The notes: generated by a model from the letters alone, not told the origin. A DNA stretch of 21,073 bases from Blastococcus sp. (GCA_025963345.1 JAOPUS010000434.1:1-21073); one strand, 5' to 3'. Numbered from the stretch's first letter, positions 1 through 6,798 are shown. A program made the numbers and translations.

Positions 1-125
1 ACTGCCGGTGCGGGCACCGGAGGATCGCGCACCAGCACTATCGGCGAGGCACCGACTGCTCGCTGTGCGAGTGCGAGCGGTTTCGCCGGGCCCTGCCCAC
101 CTGGCTGCGGGTTCTGCTGCGCTGA
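1..125 (+). CDS. C-terminal end of a small Cys/His-rich (zinc-ribbon-like) protein, partial
   Basis: The third forward frame is open from the window edge to a TGA at 123-125 (40 visible residues). It opens with CRCGHRRIAHQHYRRG, followed by a DCSLCEC segment and a basic end (FRRALPTWLRVLLR). The order Cys-x-Cys-Gly-His, then His-x-His-Tyr-Arg-Arg-Gly, then Cys-x-x-Cys-x-Cys looks like a structural metal site. From memory it matches a short uncharacterised protein common in Actinobacteria. The start lies upstream of the window, so the total length is unknown. No function is assigned. Metal binding is inferred from residue spacing only. Confidence 0.55.
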   Translation, partial: CRCGHRRIAHQHYRRGTDCSLCECERFRRALPTWLRVLLR

Positions 126-330
126 CACGAGGCACCGACTGACCGGCGCCCCGCGCCCACAGACCCACGTCAGGACGGCGGCGGGCCGACACAGCACTAC
201 CCCTGGGCGGTCACGCAGCGTGAGGCCGGGCCGGGGACGGTCACGGTCCGCACACCTCCGCAGCCGTAGGGGTTGTCGAGCGGTAACGGGAAAGACAGGG
301 TCCCCGTCCTACTGATTCGGGGAGCCCCCA
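126..330. other. Leader / intergenic region before the secreted protein gene
   Basis: About 205 bases carry no convincing gene; the open frames crossing it are GC-driven. The 3' end holds an inverted repeat (see 298-328) that would enclose the ribosome binding site of the next gene. I could not pick out a convincing -10/-35 pair. Confidence 0.4.
298..328 (+). promoter_or_regulatory. Inverted repeat covering the ribosome binding site of the secreted-protein gene
   Basis: TCCCCG at 301-306 is the exact reverse complement of CGGGGA at 318-323. GGG at 298-300 can extend the stem against CCC at 325-327 past one bulged G (324), giving about nine pairs around an 11-base loop. The right arm contains the GGGGA that serves as Shine-Dalgarno for the GTG at 331. 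The pairing is seen directly. That it controls translation is inference. Confidence 0.35.
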
Positions 331-1500
331 GTGTTCGTCGGCGGCAGCACACCCCAGGTGCCCGGCCTAGAAGAGAGGCCGGTGACGCCTGTCGTTGCCG
401 CGCGCCCGCGCGCCGCCTGGTGGATCCGACGGCTGCTCCCGCTCGCCGCGCTCGTGTTCGGCGGGTGGGCGCTGCTTGCCGCGGCAGCCGGCACGGCGCG
501 GGCCGACGAGGCCGAGCCGGCCGGCGCGGTGACGTGCGAGGCGACCGCACCCCGGCCAGGGCTGACCGACGGTCTCGCGGCGCTGATGGACGACGAACTG
601 CCCACCGCCACGCTGCCCGCCGACGGACTCGAGGGCCGGCCGCCCCTGGAGGTCGGGCTCCCGCGCTGCGACGTCCCGCCGCCCCTCGACGAACCCGGTC
701 CTCCCGTCCCGGCCCCGGCCCCGGTGCCCGTGACGCCTGCAGCGGTCCCTGATCCCCCGGACCCGGGCCTCGTCGACGTCCCGATCGTGGAGATCCCGCC
801 GGTCGTCCCCGAGCAGGTCACCACTCCGCCGCCCGCACCGGATCCCGTGCCGCCCGCCCCGGTTGTCATGTCCGTCGTCATCCCGGTCGTCCAACCCGCG
901 CCGGTCGTCGTCCCGAGCGTCGTCGAGGAGGCCGCCGCCGTGGCGGCCGATCCCGTGACGCCAGTGGCAGCCGAGGACGAGGCGGCGGAGGCCGAGAATG
1001 CCGCGCTCGCCGACTCCGCACTCGTGGAGGCGGCGGTCGTGTCCGAGGCCCGGCTCCTTCCGGAGGCCGCGGTCTGCGCCGTCCCGGAGCCCGGCACGCT
1101 CGACACCGCGGATCTGAGCGGGGTGCCGTTCAGCGGACCGCCGCTCGGCGCCTCCAGTGGCGGTTCCACGTTCGCCGCCGTCGCCGCGACATCCACGACC
1201 GGCGGGACGGTTACGCCCGCCCCCGCCGGGCGCAACGCCGCGCCGGGCAGCCCGGCCGGCCCGCTCCCACCGCTCAACCTGCCGCTCCCCGCGCCGGCCG
1301 CGCCCACCTGTCCGTCCGCGGCGGCCGCCTCCGGCACGTCCGCCTCCGGCACCGGCCACGAGACGCACGCCGACAGCACCTACGCCGTCCTCGACACCCG
1401 CTTCGCGGCCGCGTTCGCCCACGGCACCGTCAGCGCCACCTCCGGTTTCGCCGGTGACATCGTCGGCGGCGCCGACGACCCCGGAGTGCGCCCCGGCTGA
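331..1500 (+). CDS. Secreted Pro/Ala/Val-rich low-complexity protein
   Basis: This 389-residue protein begins at GTG 331, preceded by GGGGA at 319-323. Residues about 30-54 form a basic-then-hydrophobic stretch (IRRLLPLAALVFGGWALL) followed by AGTARADEAE, a good Sec signal peptide with cleavage after ARA. The mature part is dominated by Pro, Ala and Val, with PVPAPAPVPVTPAAVP-like runs at about 125-210, an acidic Ala/Glu stretch at about 210-240, and a Ser/Thr/Gly-rich end. It has few cysteines and no catalytic motif I recognise. It resembles wall-spanning or extracellular linker proteins. Lying directly upstream of a sugar transferase, it may belong with the cell-surface polysaccharide genes (inference). 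Extreme third-position GC leaves other frames open here too. This frame is preferred because it has a signal peptide and a sensible start. Confidence 0.6.
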   Translation: MFVGGSTPQVPGLEERPVTPVVAARPRAAWWIRRLLPLAALVFGGWALLAAAAGTARADEAEPAGAVTCEATAPRPGLTDGLAALMDDELPTATLPADGLEGRPPLEVGLPRCDVPPPLDEPGPPVPAPAPVPVTPAAVPDPPDPGLVDVPIVEIPPVVPEQVTTPPPAPDPVPPAPVVMSVVIPVVQPAPVVVPSVVEEAAAVAADPVTPVAAEDEAAEAENAALADSALVEAAVVSEARLLPEAAVCAVPEPGTLDTADLSGVPFSGPPLGASSGGSTFAAVAATSTTGGTVTPAPAGRNAAPGSPAGPLPPLNLPLPAPAAPTCPSAAAASGTSASGTGHETHADSTYAVLDTRFAAAFAHGTVSATSGFAGDIVGGADDPGVRPG

Positions 1501-1526
1501 GCCCGCGCGGCGGCACCGAGTTCCGC

Positions 1527-1566
1527 TGCGATCGATCGCACCTCGCTCGGCCACGGCCACGGCCAC
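1527..1566. promoter_or_regulatory. 14-bp perfect palindrome next to a short GGCCAC tandem repeat upstream of the sugar transferase
   Basis: TGCGATCGATCGCA at 1527-1540 is identical to its own reverse complement. About ten bases later the hexamer GGCCAC is repeated three times in tandem (around 1549-1566). Both lie in the 148-base gap between the secreted-protein stop and the sugar-transferase start. The palindrome is a candidate operator. No regulator can be named. Confidence 0.3.
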
Positions 1567-1648
1567 GGCGGCCGTCGGCCCGCTCTCCCTTCCTCGCACC
1601 TGCGCGCAGTCGCGGGGGTCCAGCGCACGCATGTCAAGGAACAGCCGG

Positions 1649-3145
1649 ATGAGTCAAGCCAAGTATTCGGAGCACGTGCTCCCTGCTCGAGAGGCGCCCA
1701 GACGTTCGGCGTCCTTCAGCCACCGCTTGCGCGGCGCGGGAACCCTCGCCCGCCGCGCCTGGCGCGACGCCTACGTGCGTCGCCTCGTCGTCTGGGACGC
1801 CGGTTGCGCCCTGGTGGCCGCGATCGTCGGCTACCTGGCGGGCTTCGGAGCAGCCCACGCCTGGACGGCGCCGGCGTCGCTGGGCCTCGTCGCGGCGCTG
1901 CCCGCCGTCTGGGTGCTCGCGATGCACACCCTGCGCAGCTACGAGCAGCAGTTCCTGTGGGAGGGCCTCGAGGAGTTCCGCCGCGCCCTCTTCGCCGCGG
2001 CGATGGTCCTGGCCGGCGTCGCCATCGTCTCCTGGGGGCTGCAGCTCGAGATCGACCGCGGCTTCGTCGTCGTCGCCCTGCCGCTGGCCACCGCCCTGAC
2101 CGTGACGCAGCGGCAGGCGCAGCGGGAGTGGCTGCGCCGGCAGCGGGCGAAGGGCCGGTTCCTGCAGACGACGCTGCTCGTGGGCCGTCCCCAGGGCGTC
2201 GCGGCGCTGCACGAGCAGCTGCTGCGCGAGGCCCAGTACGGCTACCGGGTGATCGGCTTCTGCCTGCCGGCGGGGGCCCCGGAGACGTTCAACGGCCTGC
2301 CGGTGCTCGGCGGCCCGGCCGACGTCGTCGACGTCGTCCGCCGTTACGAGGTGGACACCGTCGCGGTGCTCCCGTCGCCCGAGCTGGACGGCGCCGCGCT
2401 GCGCCGGCTCGGGTGGGACCTGGAGAAGACCCGCGCCGACCTGCTGCTGGCGCCGGCGGTCACCGAGATCGCCGGGCCCCGGGTGCGGATCCGGCCGGTC
2501 TGCGGGCTGTCGCTGCTGCAGATGGAGCGCCCGGAGCTGCGCGGGGTACGCCGGCTGGTCAAGACGGCGTTCGACCGCACCTGCGCGGCGCTGGGCATCC
2601 TCCTGCTCGTGCCGGTGCTGCTCGGGGTGGCGATGTCGGTGAAGGCCACCAGCCGCGGGCCGGTCTTCTTCCGCCAGGAGCGCGTGGGCCGCGACGGGCG
2701 CATCTTCCCGATGATCAAGTTCCGCAGCATGGAGGCCGACGCCGAACTGCTGATCGAGGAGCTGGCGGCGGCGAACGAGGGCAACGGCGTGCTGTTCAAG
2801 ATCCGCCACGACCCGCGGGTGACCCGCGTGGGCCGGATCCTGCGGCGCTACTCCCTCGACGAGCTGCCACAGCTGTTCAACGTCCTGCGGGGGGACATGT
2901 CCCTGGTCGGGCCGCGCCCGCCGCTGCCGTCGGAGGTCGGGCGCTTCGGCGCCGACATGCACCGCCGGTTCGTCGTCAAGCCGGGCCTGACCGGCCTGTG
3001 GCAGGTCAGCGGCCGCTCGAACCTGTCCTGGGACGACTCGGTGCGCATCGACATCCACTACGTCGAGAACTGGTCGCTGCTCCTGGATCTGATGATCCTG
3101 TGGCGGACCGTAGGCGCCGTGCTGCGGGGGGACGGGGCGTACTGA
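1649..3145 (+). CDS. Exopolysaccharide polyprenyl-phosphate sugar-1-phosphate transferase (WbaP/WcaJ type)
   Basis: This 498-residue membrane enzyme transfers a sugar-1-phosphate from a nucleotide sugar to undecaprenyl phosphate, the priming step of surface polysaccharide synthesis. Four N-terminal membrane segments (about 48-67, 77-95, 113-132, 137-152) precede a nucleotide-binding-like domain (172-240, beginning LLVGRPQG). A further hydrophobic segment (312-330) leads into the bacterial sugar transferase domain (304-492). The catalytic domain shows FRQERVGRDG, KFRSMEADAE, the Asp-Glu pair in SLDELPQLFNVL (D404/E405), SLVGPRPPLP and KPGLTGLWQVSGRS, all hallmarks of PF02397. ATG 1649 is chosen because AAGGA lies eight bases upstream. 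ATG 1631 would add six residues. The same frame is open back to 1157 inside the previous gene, but that part is arginine/proline-rich shadow. The sugar transferred cannot be told from sequence. Confidence 0.93.
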   Translation: MSQAKYSEHVLPAREAPRRSASFSHRLRGAGTLARRAWRDAYVRRLVVWDAGCALVAAIVGYLAGFGAAHAWTAPASLGLVAALPAVWVLAMHTLRSYEQQFLWEGLEEFRRALFAAAMVLAGVAIVSWGLQLEIDRGFVVVALPLATALTVTQRQAQREWLRRQRAKGRFLQTTLLVGRPQGVAALHEQLLREAQYGYRVIGFCLPAGAPETFNGLPVLGGPADVVDVVRRYEVDTVAVLPSPELDGAALRRLGWDLEKTRADLLLAPAVTEIAGPRVRIRPVCGLSLLQMERPELRGVRRLVKTAFDRTCAALGILLLVPVLLGVAMSVKATSRGPVFFRQERVGRDGRIFPMIKFRSMEADAELLIEELAAANEGNGVLFKIRHDPRVTRVGRILRRYSLDELPQLFNVLRGDMSLVGPRPPLPSEVGRFGADMHRRFVVKPGLTGLWQVSGRSNLSWDDSVRIDIHYVENWSLLLDLMILWRTVGAVLRGDGAY

Positions 3146-3194
3146 CCCTGCCGGGCGGGCGTCGTCGCAGGTCGCTACGGTCGGCGACAGGGAT

Positions 3195-3216
3195 TGCCCG
3201 GACGATCTTCCGGGCA
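3195..3216 (+). terminator. Candidate hairpin terminator after the sugar transferase
   Basis: TGCCCGGA at 3195-3202 and TCCGGGCA at 3209-3216 are exact reverse complements around a 6-base loop, 50 bases after the sugar-transferase stop and before the DoxX gene. No T-run follows, which is usual for high-GC actinobacterial hairpins. It could instead be a regulatory dyad for the DoxX gene. Confidence 0.45.
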
Positions 3217-3264
3217 GTGCACACCCCGACGTAGTCGCGGTACTGAGGGAAAGAGGTCTCCACC

Positions 3265-3825
3265 ATGTTGGTCCGCCGGATCGCCCGGCCACTGCTCGCC
3301 TCGACGTTCATCTACGGCGGCATCGACACTCTGCGCAATCCGCAGAGCAGGGTGCCGGGGGCACGGCCGGTGGTGGAGAAGGTCGCCGAGACGGCCGACA
3401 AGCAGCTGCCCGTGCATGTTCCGAGGGACGTCGAGCAGTGGGTGAAGATCGACGCCGCCGTGAAGGTGGGCGCCGGTGTGCTCTTCTCCCTCGGCAAGCT
3501 CCCCCGCCTCTCGGCACTGCTGCTCGCCGGCTCGACCGTGCCGACGACGCTGGCCGGCCACCGCTTCTGGGAGCACACCGACCCGAAGGAGCGGTTCGGG
3601 CAGCTCTCGCACTTCCTGAAGAACCTCGGCCTGCTCGGCGGGCTGCTGCTCGCCGTCGTCGACACCGAGGGCAAGCCGTCGGTCGGCTACCGGGCCCGCC
3701 GCGCGGCGCACAAGGCGGCGGACTCCACCGAGAAGAGCTTCGAGAAGGCCCAGAAGCGCGCGGCGAAGGCGCAGAAGCGCGCCAAGAAGCTGGCCAAGAA
3801 GCAGGCCAAGAAGGTCAAGAGCTGA
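3265..3825 (+). CDS. DoxX family membrane protein with lysine-rich, histone-H1-like tail
   Basis: The protein has 186 residues from ATG 3265, with AAGAGG at 3251-3256 in ribosome-binding position. The N-terminus (RRIARPLLASTFIYGGIDTL) and the later hydrophobic segments (about 66-76, 81-98, 117-133) fit the DoxX family of small polytopic inner-membrane proteins, which in some actinobacteria are linked to redox and thiol homeostasis. Residues 150-186 differ: 13 lysines and several alanines in AKAQKRAKKLAKKQAKK-type heptads, like histone H1 tails. A cytoplasmic basic tail could bind nucleic acid or anionic lipid (inference). Its stop TGA overlaps the proposed CTG start of the PHP gene, so the two are probably co-transcribed and translationally coupled. 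Confidence 0.82.
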   Translation: MLVRRIARPLLASTFIYGGIDTLRNPQSRVPGARPVVEKVAETADKQLPVHVPRDVEQWVKIDAAVKVGAGVLFSLGKLPRLSALLLAGSTVPTTLAGHRFWEHTDPKERFGQLSHFLKNLGLLGGLLLAVVDTEGKPSVGYRARRAAHKAADSTEKSFEKAQKRAAKAQKRAKKLAKKQAKKVKS

Positions 3826-4871
3826 GCACTCCGCTCCCGCCCGCGGTCGCGCTCCGGAGGATCGCCTTCCTCCTGGAGCGCGCCCGCGAGCCCAGTTACC
3901 GGGTCGGCGCATTCCGCACCGCCGCCGCCGTCGTCGACACCCTGGACGACGCCGAGCTGGACCGCCGGATCCGCACCAACACGCTGAAGGACCTCAAGGG
4001 CGTCGGCCCGAAGACGGCGACGGCGATCGTCGAGGCGCACAAGGGGCAGGTGCCCGACTACCTGGCCAAGCTCGAAGAGGCCTACGCCGAGCTCGTCCCG
4101 ATGGCGGACGACGTCGCCGAGTTCCGTGCCGCGCTGCGCGGTGACCTGCACGTGCACTCCGACTGGTCCGACGGCGGCAGCCCGATCCGCGAGATGGCCG
4201 AGGCCGCCATGGCGCTAGGGCACGAGTACATGGCGCTCACCGACCACTCCCCCCGGCTGACCGTCGCCAACGGCCTCACCGCGGCCCGGCTGGAGCAGCA
4301 GCTCGACGTCGTCGCCGAGCTCAACGAGGAGCTGGCACCCTTCCGGATCCTCACCGGCATCGAGTGCGACATCAACGTCGACGGCAGCCTCGACCAGACC
4401 GACGAACTGCTCGGCCGGCTCGACGTCGTCGTCGCCAGCGTGCACTCCGACCTGCGGGCGGACTCCCAGGCGATGACCGCCCGGATGCTGGCCGCCGTGG
4501 CGAACCCGCACGCCGACGTCCTCGGGCACTGCACCGGCCGGCTGGTCATCGGCCGGCAGCAGCGCAACGGCACGCAGAAGCCCCGGCCGGAGAGCCGGTT
4601 CGACGCCGAGGCGGTGTTCAGCGCATGCGTGGAGCACCGCACCGCGGTCGAGATCAACTCCCGTCCGGAGCGGCTCGACCCGCCGCTGCGGCTGCTGAAC
4701 CTGGCCGTCGAGCTCGGCTGCGAGTTCTCCATCGACACCGACGCGCACGCCCCTGGTCAGCTCGACTGGCAGAGCAACGGCTGCGAGCGTGCACTCGAGA
4801 CCGGGGTGCCGGTCGAGCGGGTCATCAACACCTGGACGGCCGATGACCTGCTCGACTGGACCGACACCTAG
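3822..4871 (+). CDS. PHP-domain metal-dependent phosphoesterase with N-terminal helix-hairpin-helix (PolX-like, no polymerase core)
   Basis: Counted from CTG 3822 the product has 349 residues. An N-terminal helical region with a helix-hairpin-helix (LKDLKGVGPKTATAIVEAH, about 55-73) resembles the DNA-binding end of family X polymerases. Residues 108-349 are a PHP domain with the metal ligands visible: HVH (H110, H112), TDHS (D141, H142), E181 in GIECDI, H208 in ASVHS, H236 in LGHCTGR, and D307/H309 in SIDTDAHAPGQL. Between the two, the nucleotidyltransferase core of true PolX is missing. A DNA-repair or nucleotide phosphoesterase role is plausible, but the substrate is unknown. No ATG, GTG or TTG is available near the start. 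CTG 3822 overlaps the DoxX TGA and has AAGAAGG just upstream. GTG 3438, out of frame inside DoxX, is the alternative and unlikely. Confidence 0.85.
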   Translation: MSTPLPPAVALRRIAFLLERAREPSYRVGAFRTAAAVVDTLDDAELDRRIRTNTLKDLKGVGPKTATAIVEAHKGQVPDYLAKLEEAYAELVPMADDVAEFRAALRGDLHVHSDWSDGGSPIREMAEAAMALGHEYMALTDHSPRLTVANGLTAARLEQQLDVVAELNEELAPFRILTGIECDINVDGSLDQTDELLGRLDVVVASVHSDLRADSQAMTARMLAAVANPHADVLGHCTGRLVIGRQQRNGTQKPRPESRFDAEAVFSACVEHRTAVEINSRPERLDPPLRLLNLAVELGCEFSIDTDAHAPGQLDWQSNGCERALETGVPVERVINTWTADDLLDWTDT

Positions 4872-4947
4872 CCGTACTGACCACGGACGTCGGTGACGGG
4901 AACCAGCGCCCGGTGGCCCCGGCTCACGCCTCTCGGATCAGCTGACG

Positions 4948-5235
4948 TCACCACGTGTCCGATTCCCAGTCGGTCGCGGCATCGAGCTCGGCCGACGGAT
5001 CGGATGAGCACAGACTGGTGACCGCAGTGCTGACGCCCTGGACGTTGCCCGTGTCGTTCGGCTCGAGGTCGTGCTCGCGCAGAAGGCTCCGCAGGGTGTC
5101 GGTCTGCTCGGAGATTCCCTGGGCATTGAACTCCCCGCACGTCATGCCACCGGCTTGGCTGCAACCGCTCACGGTGAGAGTCACGGCGAGCATCGGCGCG
5201 AGAGCCGCCACCGCTCGACGAATGATCCTGGCCAT
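4948..5235 (-). CDS. Small three-cysteine lipoprotein (HdeA-like pattern)
   Basis: A 95-residue protein from ATG 5235. Its basic N-terminus and hydrophobic stretch end in LTVSGC, a lipobox with the acylated cysteine at 25, so it should be anchored on the outer face of the membrane. The mature part is short, with TCGEF (C33) and SLCSSDP (C76), spacing that would allow one disulphide. It begins two bases after the stop of the upstream minus-strand gene (5238-5684), so they form an operon. The layout (lipobox, TC-x-acidic-aromatic, third Cys about 40 residues later) matches the lipoprotein at 18019-18312. From memory it resembles actinobacterial HdeA-like lipoproteins. Function unknown. Confidence 0.75.
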   Translation of the reverse strand: MARIIRRAVAALAPMLAVTLTVSGCSQAGGMTCGEFNAQGISEQTDTLRSLLREHDLEPNDTGNVQGVSTAVTSLCSSDPSAELDAATDWESDTW

Positions 5236-5237
5236 CG

Positions 5238-5684
5238 TCAGCCCGCCACGGTTGCGGCGGCGTCTCGCCGCTGAACCTCGTTGAGGAACCCATTCATGCG
5301 CATGCGCAGCGTGTAGGCCTTGGTGGTCCCGCCGAAGACCTTCTTCGAGTAGCGGGGCACCCAGATCCGCGCCACCCGGTGGCCGCCCTGATCCGTCACG
5401 TGCAGCGCGATCTGCTGGCGGATCCCCGCGGCCAGGCTGGACTGGGCGACCATCGGGTTTCCCCTGTCGACGATCTTCCAGCCCATGCCGCAGACCTTCT
5501 GCTCGAACGCCGATGCCAGGTCTTCCTCGGACAGCTGAGTGGTGACCTGCCGCTCCCGGAATCCGCGGCGCTTCCAGTTGTCATAGGCGATGAATGCAGC
5601 GATCAGGCCGACGAGGATCAGGATCCCGAGGACTGCCGAACCGCCAGAAGAGCCGGCGGCAAGAACGTCTTGAGCGGTGGTCAT
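5238..5684 (-). CDS. Single-pass membrane protein of unknown function
   Basis: 148 residues from ATG 5684, chosen because GGAGAG precedes it at ideal spacing; the frame is open 27 codons further upstream but that part is not needed. One membrane segment (about 18-36, VLGILILVGLIAAFIAY) is followed by NWKRRG, so the remaining 110 residues should be cytoplasmic. That part has an acidic helix (QLSEEDLASAFEQKVCGMGW) and an alternating beta-like region (RQQIALHVTDQGGHRVARIW) ending in a basic stretch. I do not recognise the family. It lies between the YqhA-like gene and the lipoprotein gene, co-directional with both, in the operon divergent from the WXG100 genes. Confidence 0.7.
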   Translation of the reverse strand: MTTAQDVLAAGSSGGSAVLGILILVGLIAAFIAYDNWKRRGFRERQVTTQLSEEDLASAFEQKVCGMGWKIVDRGNPMVAQSSLAAGIRQQIALHVTDQGGHRVARIWVPRYSKKVFGGTTKAYTLRMRMNGFLNEVQRRDAAATVAG

Positions 5685-5772
5685 GTATCTCTCCGAGGGT
5701 TGGGGGAAGGTGGGTTGGAGCGGACAGGAACGAGCCGCGGGCGGGGGCAGTCGGCAGAGGGGCACGGTTCGG

Positions 5773-5791
5773 CCACCGACCTCCCCGGTGG
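5773..5791 (-). terminator. Weak candidate hairpin after the YqhA-like gene
   Basis: CCACCG at 5773-5778 pairs with CGGTGG at 5786-5791 around a 7-base loop, just past the stop of the 5804-6406 gene in the direction of transcription. The stem is short and there is no T-run. It may be an attenuating hairpin in the 119-base gap rather than a true terminator. Confidence 0.25.
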
Positions 5792-5803
5792 AACGGAGCG
5801 TCG

Positions 5804-6406
5804 TCAGTGATCGACGTGCAGAGTGGTGCGCTTGTCGGAGATGTAATCCATGACGGCGAAGAGGACGCCGGAAACGACGAACGTGATGTGGATGCCGATG
5901 CGCCAGGGCAGGTCGCTGTAGGTGTCCGGCTGGACGTTGAGGAAGTCCTGGAGAAGCGAGATCACCGAGATGGCGACGAGGGAGCCGATCAGCTTGATCT
6001 TGAGTCCCGAGTAGTCGACCTTCCCCATCCAGCTGGGGCGATCCTCCGATGACGTCGCGGCGCCGATCTTGCTGACGAAGTTCTCATAGCCTGCGAAGAC
6101 GACGATGAGGACGAGATTGGCCAACAGCGTGATGTCGAGCAGCTCGAGAACGCCGAGCGTCACGGTCTTCATGTCCTCTGCGAGGGCGTGCGCAGCCAGG
6201 TGCCAGAAAGCCTGGACGAACTTGAACGAGAGGACGACGAGGGCGCCCACCAGCCCGATGTAGAGCGGGGCCAGCACCCACCGGCTGGCGAAGAGGACGC
6301 GCTCGGTCATCTCTTCGACGCGGTCGAGGACAGCCGCCGTCCGCCCCTGGCTCTGCACTTCCGGCACGAGGAGGACCGCCGGGGCAGTCGGGGCGAGTTC
6401 GCTCAT
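5804..6406 (-). CDS. YqhA / UPF0114 (TIGR00645) family integral membrane protein
   Basis: 200 residues from ATG 6406, which overlaps the stop of the preceding gene as ATGA. The core shows the YqhA pattern: VLFASRWVLAPLYIGLVGAL (38-57), FKFVQAFWHL, LELLDITLLANLVLIVVFAG followed by YENFVSKIG, WMGKVDYSGLKIKLIGSLVA, and a last hydrophobic segment IGIHITFVVSGVLFAVMDYI. That gives about four membrane spans, as in E. coli YqhA. It is somewhat longer than that protein because of a 30-residue N-terminal extension. The family is conserved but its biochemical role is not established. Its place in an operon divergent from T7SS genes is unusual in my experience and may only reflect insertion next to a housekeeping gene. 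Confidence 0.88.
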   Translation of the reverse strand: MSELAPTAPAVLLVPEVQSQGRTAAVLDRVEEMTERVLFASRWVLAPLYIGLVGALVVLSFKFVQAFWHLAAHALAEDMKTVTLGVLELLDITLLANLVLIVVFAGYENFVSKIGAATSSEDRPSWMGKVDYSGLKIKLIGSLVAISVISLLQDFLNVQPDTYSDLPWRIGIHITFVVSGVLFAVMDYISDKRTTLHVDH

Positions 6407-6798
6407 CGCGAGACCTGCCCCTCGACTGCCTGACGCAGCTGCCGCTCGAACTCGGCGAGGGCCGCACCCGCGTTGGTGTTCAGCGGCACCTTCGCCCTCC
6501 CCTCGAGCACGACGCGCTCCGCCGTCCGGCTGATCCGGACGAAGATGCCGCCGCCCCGACTGAGGCACCGCGGCGACGGCCCGGCCGAGACGAGCAGCAC
6601 GTCCTCGTCACGCTCGATCAGCCGGGCAGCAGGTACCGCCGGGAGTGCGGCACAGATGCGGTCCAACCCGGCGGCGCCGGCCGACAACTGGCTCGGGACC
6701 GTGACCGTGGGCCGGAAGTCACCGAGGGAGGACCGCTGGGCGCTGCCCCACACGAGAGCGACTCCCCCGATCACCAGCATGATCACCAGGAGCGTCAT
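6403..6798 (-). CDS. N-terminally anchored exported protein of unknown function
   Basis: 131 residues from ATG 6798; GAGG lies about seven bases upstream, and the ten codons before it (TTG start) are not needed. Residues 2-19 (TLLVIMLVIGGVALVWGS) are a membrane anchor. The rest is probably extracytoplasmic and carries two cysteines (C49 in DRICAAL and C78 in SPRCLSRGGG) that could form a disulphide. The last third is a charged helix (LAEFERQLRQAVEGQV). The stop overlaps the YqhA-like start by four bases, so translation is coupled. First gene of the minus-strand operon. No family recognised. Confidence 0.7.
   Translation of the reverse strand: MTLLVIMLVIGGVALVWGSAQRSSLGDFRPTVTVPSQLSAGAAGLDRICAALPAVPAARLIERDEDVLLVSAGPSPRCLSRGGGIFVRISRTAERVVLEGRAKVPLNTNAGAALAEFERQLRQAVEGQVSR

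Noticed and set aside
126..330. Riboswitch such as the ydaO/c-di-AMP motif upstream of the secreted protein
   Set aside because: I looked for the conserved core elements of known actinobacterial cell-wall riboswitches and did not see them. Only the simple hairpin at the ribosome binding site is supported.
309..1632. Long - strand open frames (356 and 421 codons) across the secreted-protein gene
   Set aside because: Gly/Ser/Thr- or Arg/Gly-rich shadows of a Pro/Ala/Val-rich gene. Neither has a convincing start, while the + frame has a ribosome binding site and signal peptide. Some doubt remains because the + protein is itself low complexity.
1157..1648. Upstream extension of the sugar-transferase frame
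   Set aside because: The 160-odd extra residues are Arg/Pro-rich, overlap the previous gene out of frame and add no domain. AAGGA before ATG 1649 gives a better start.
1634..3292. 552-codon open frame on the - strand, antisense to the sugar transferase
   Set aside because: His/Gln/Arg-rich low-complexity product with no motifs. The + strand carries a clear sugar transferase.
3809..4101. Start of the PHP protein at a later ATG (around 4102)
   Set aside because: This would remove the helix-hairpin-helix that is clearly in frame and family-like, so translation must begin earlier.
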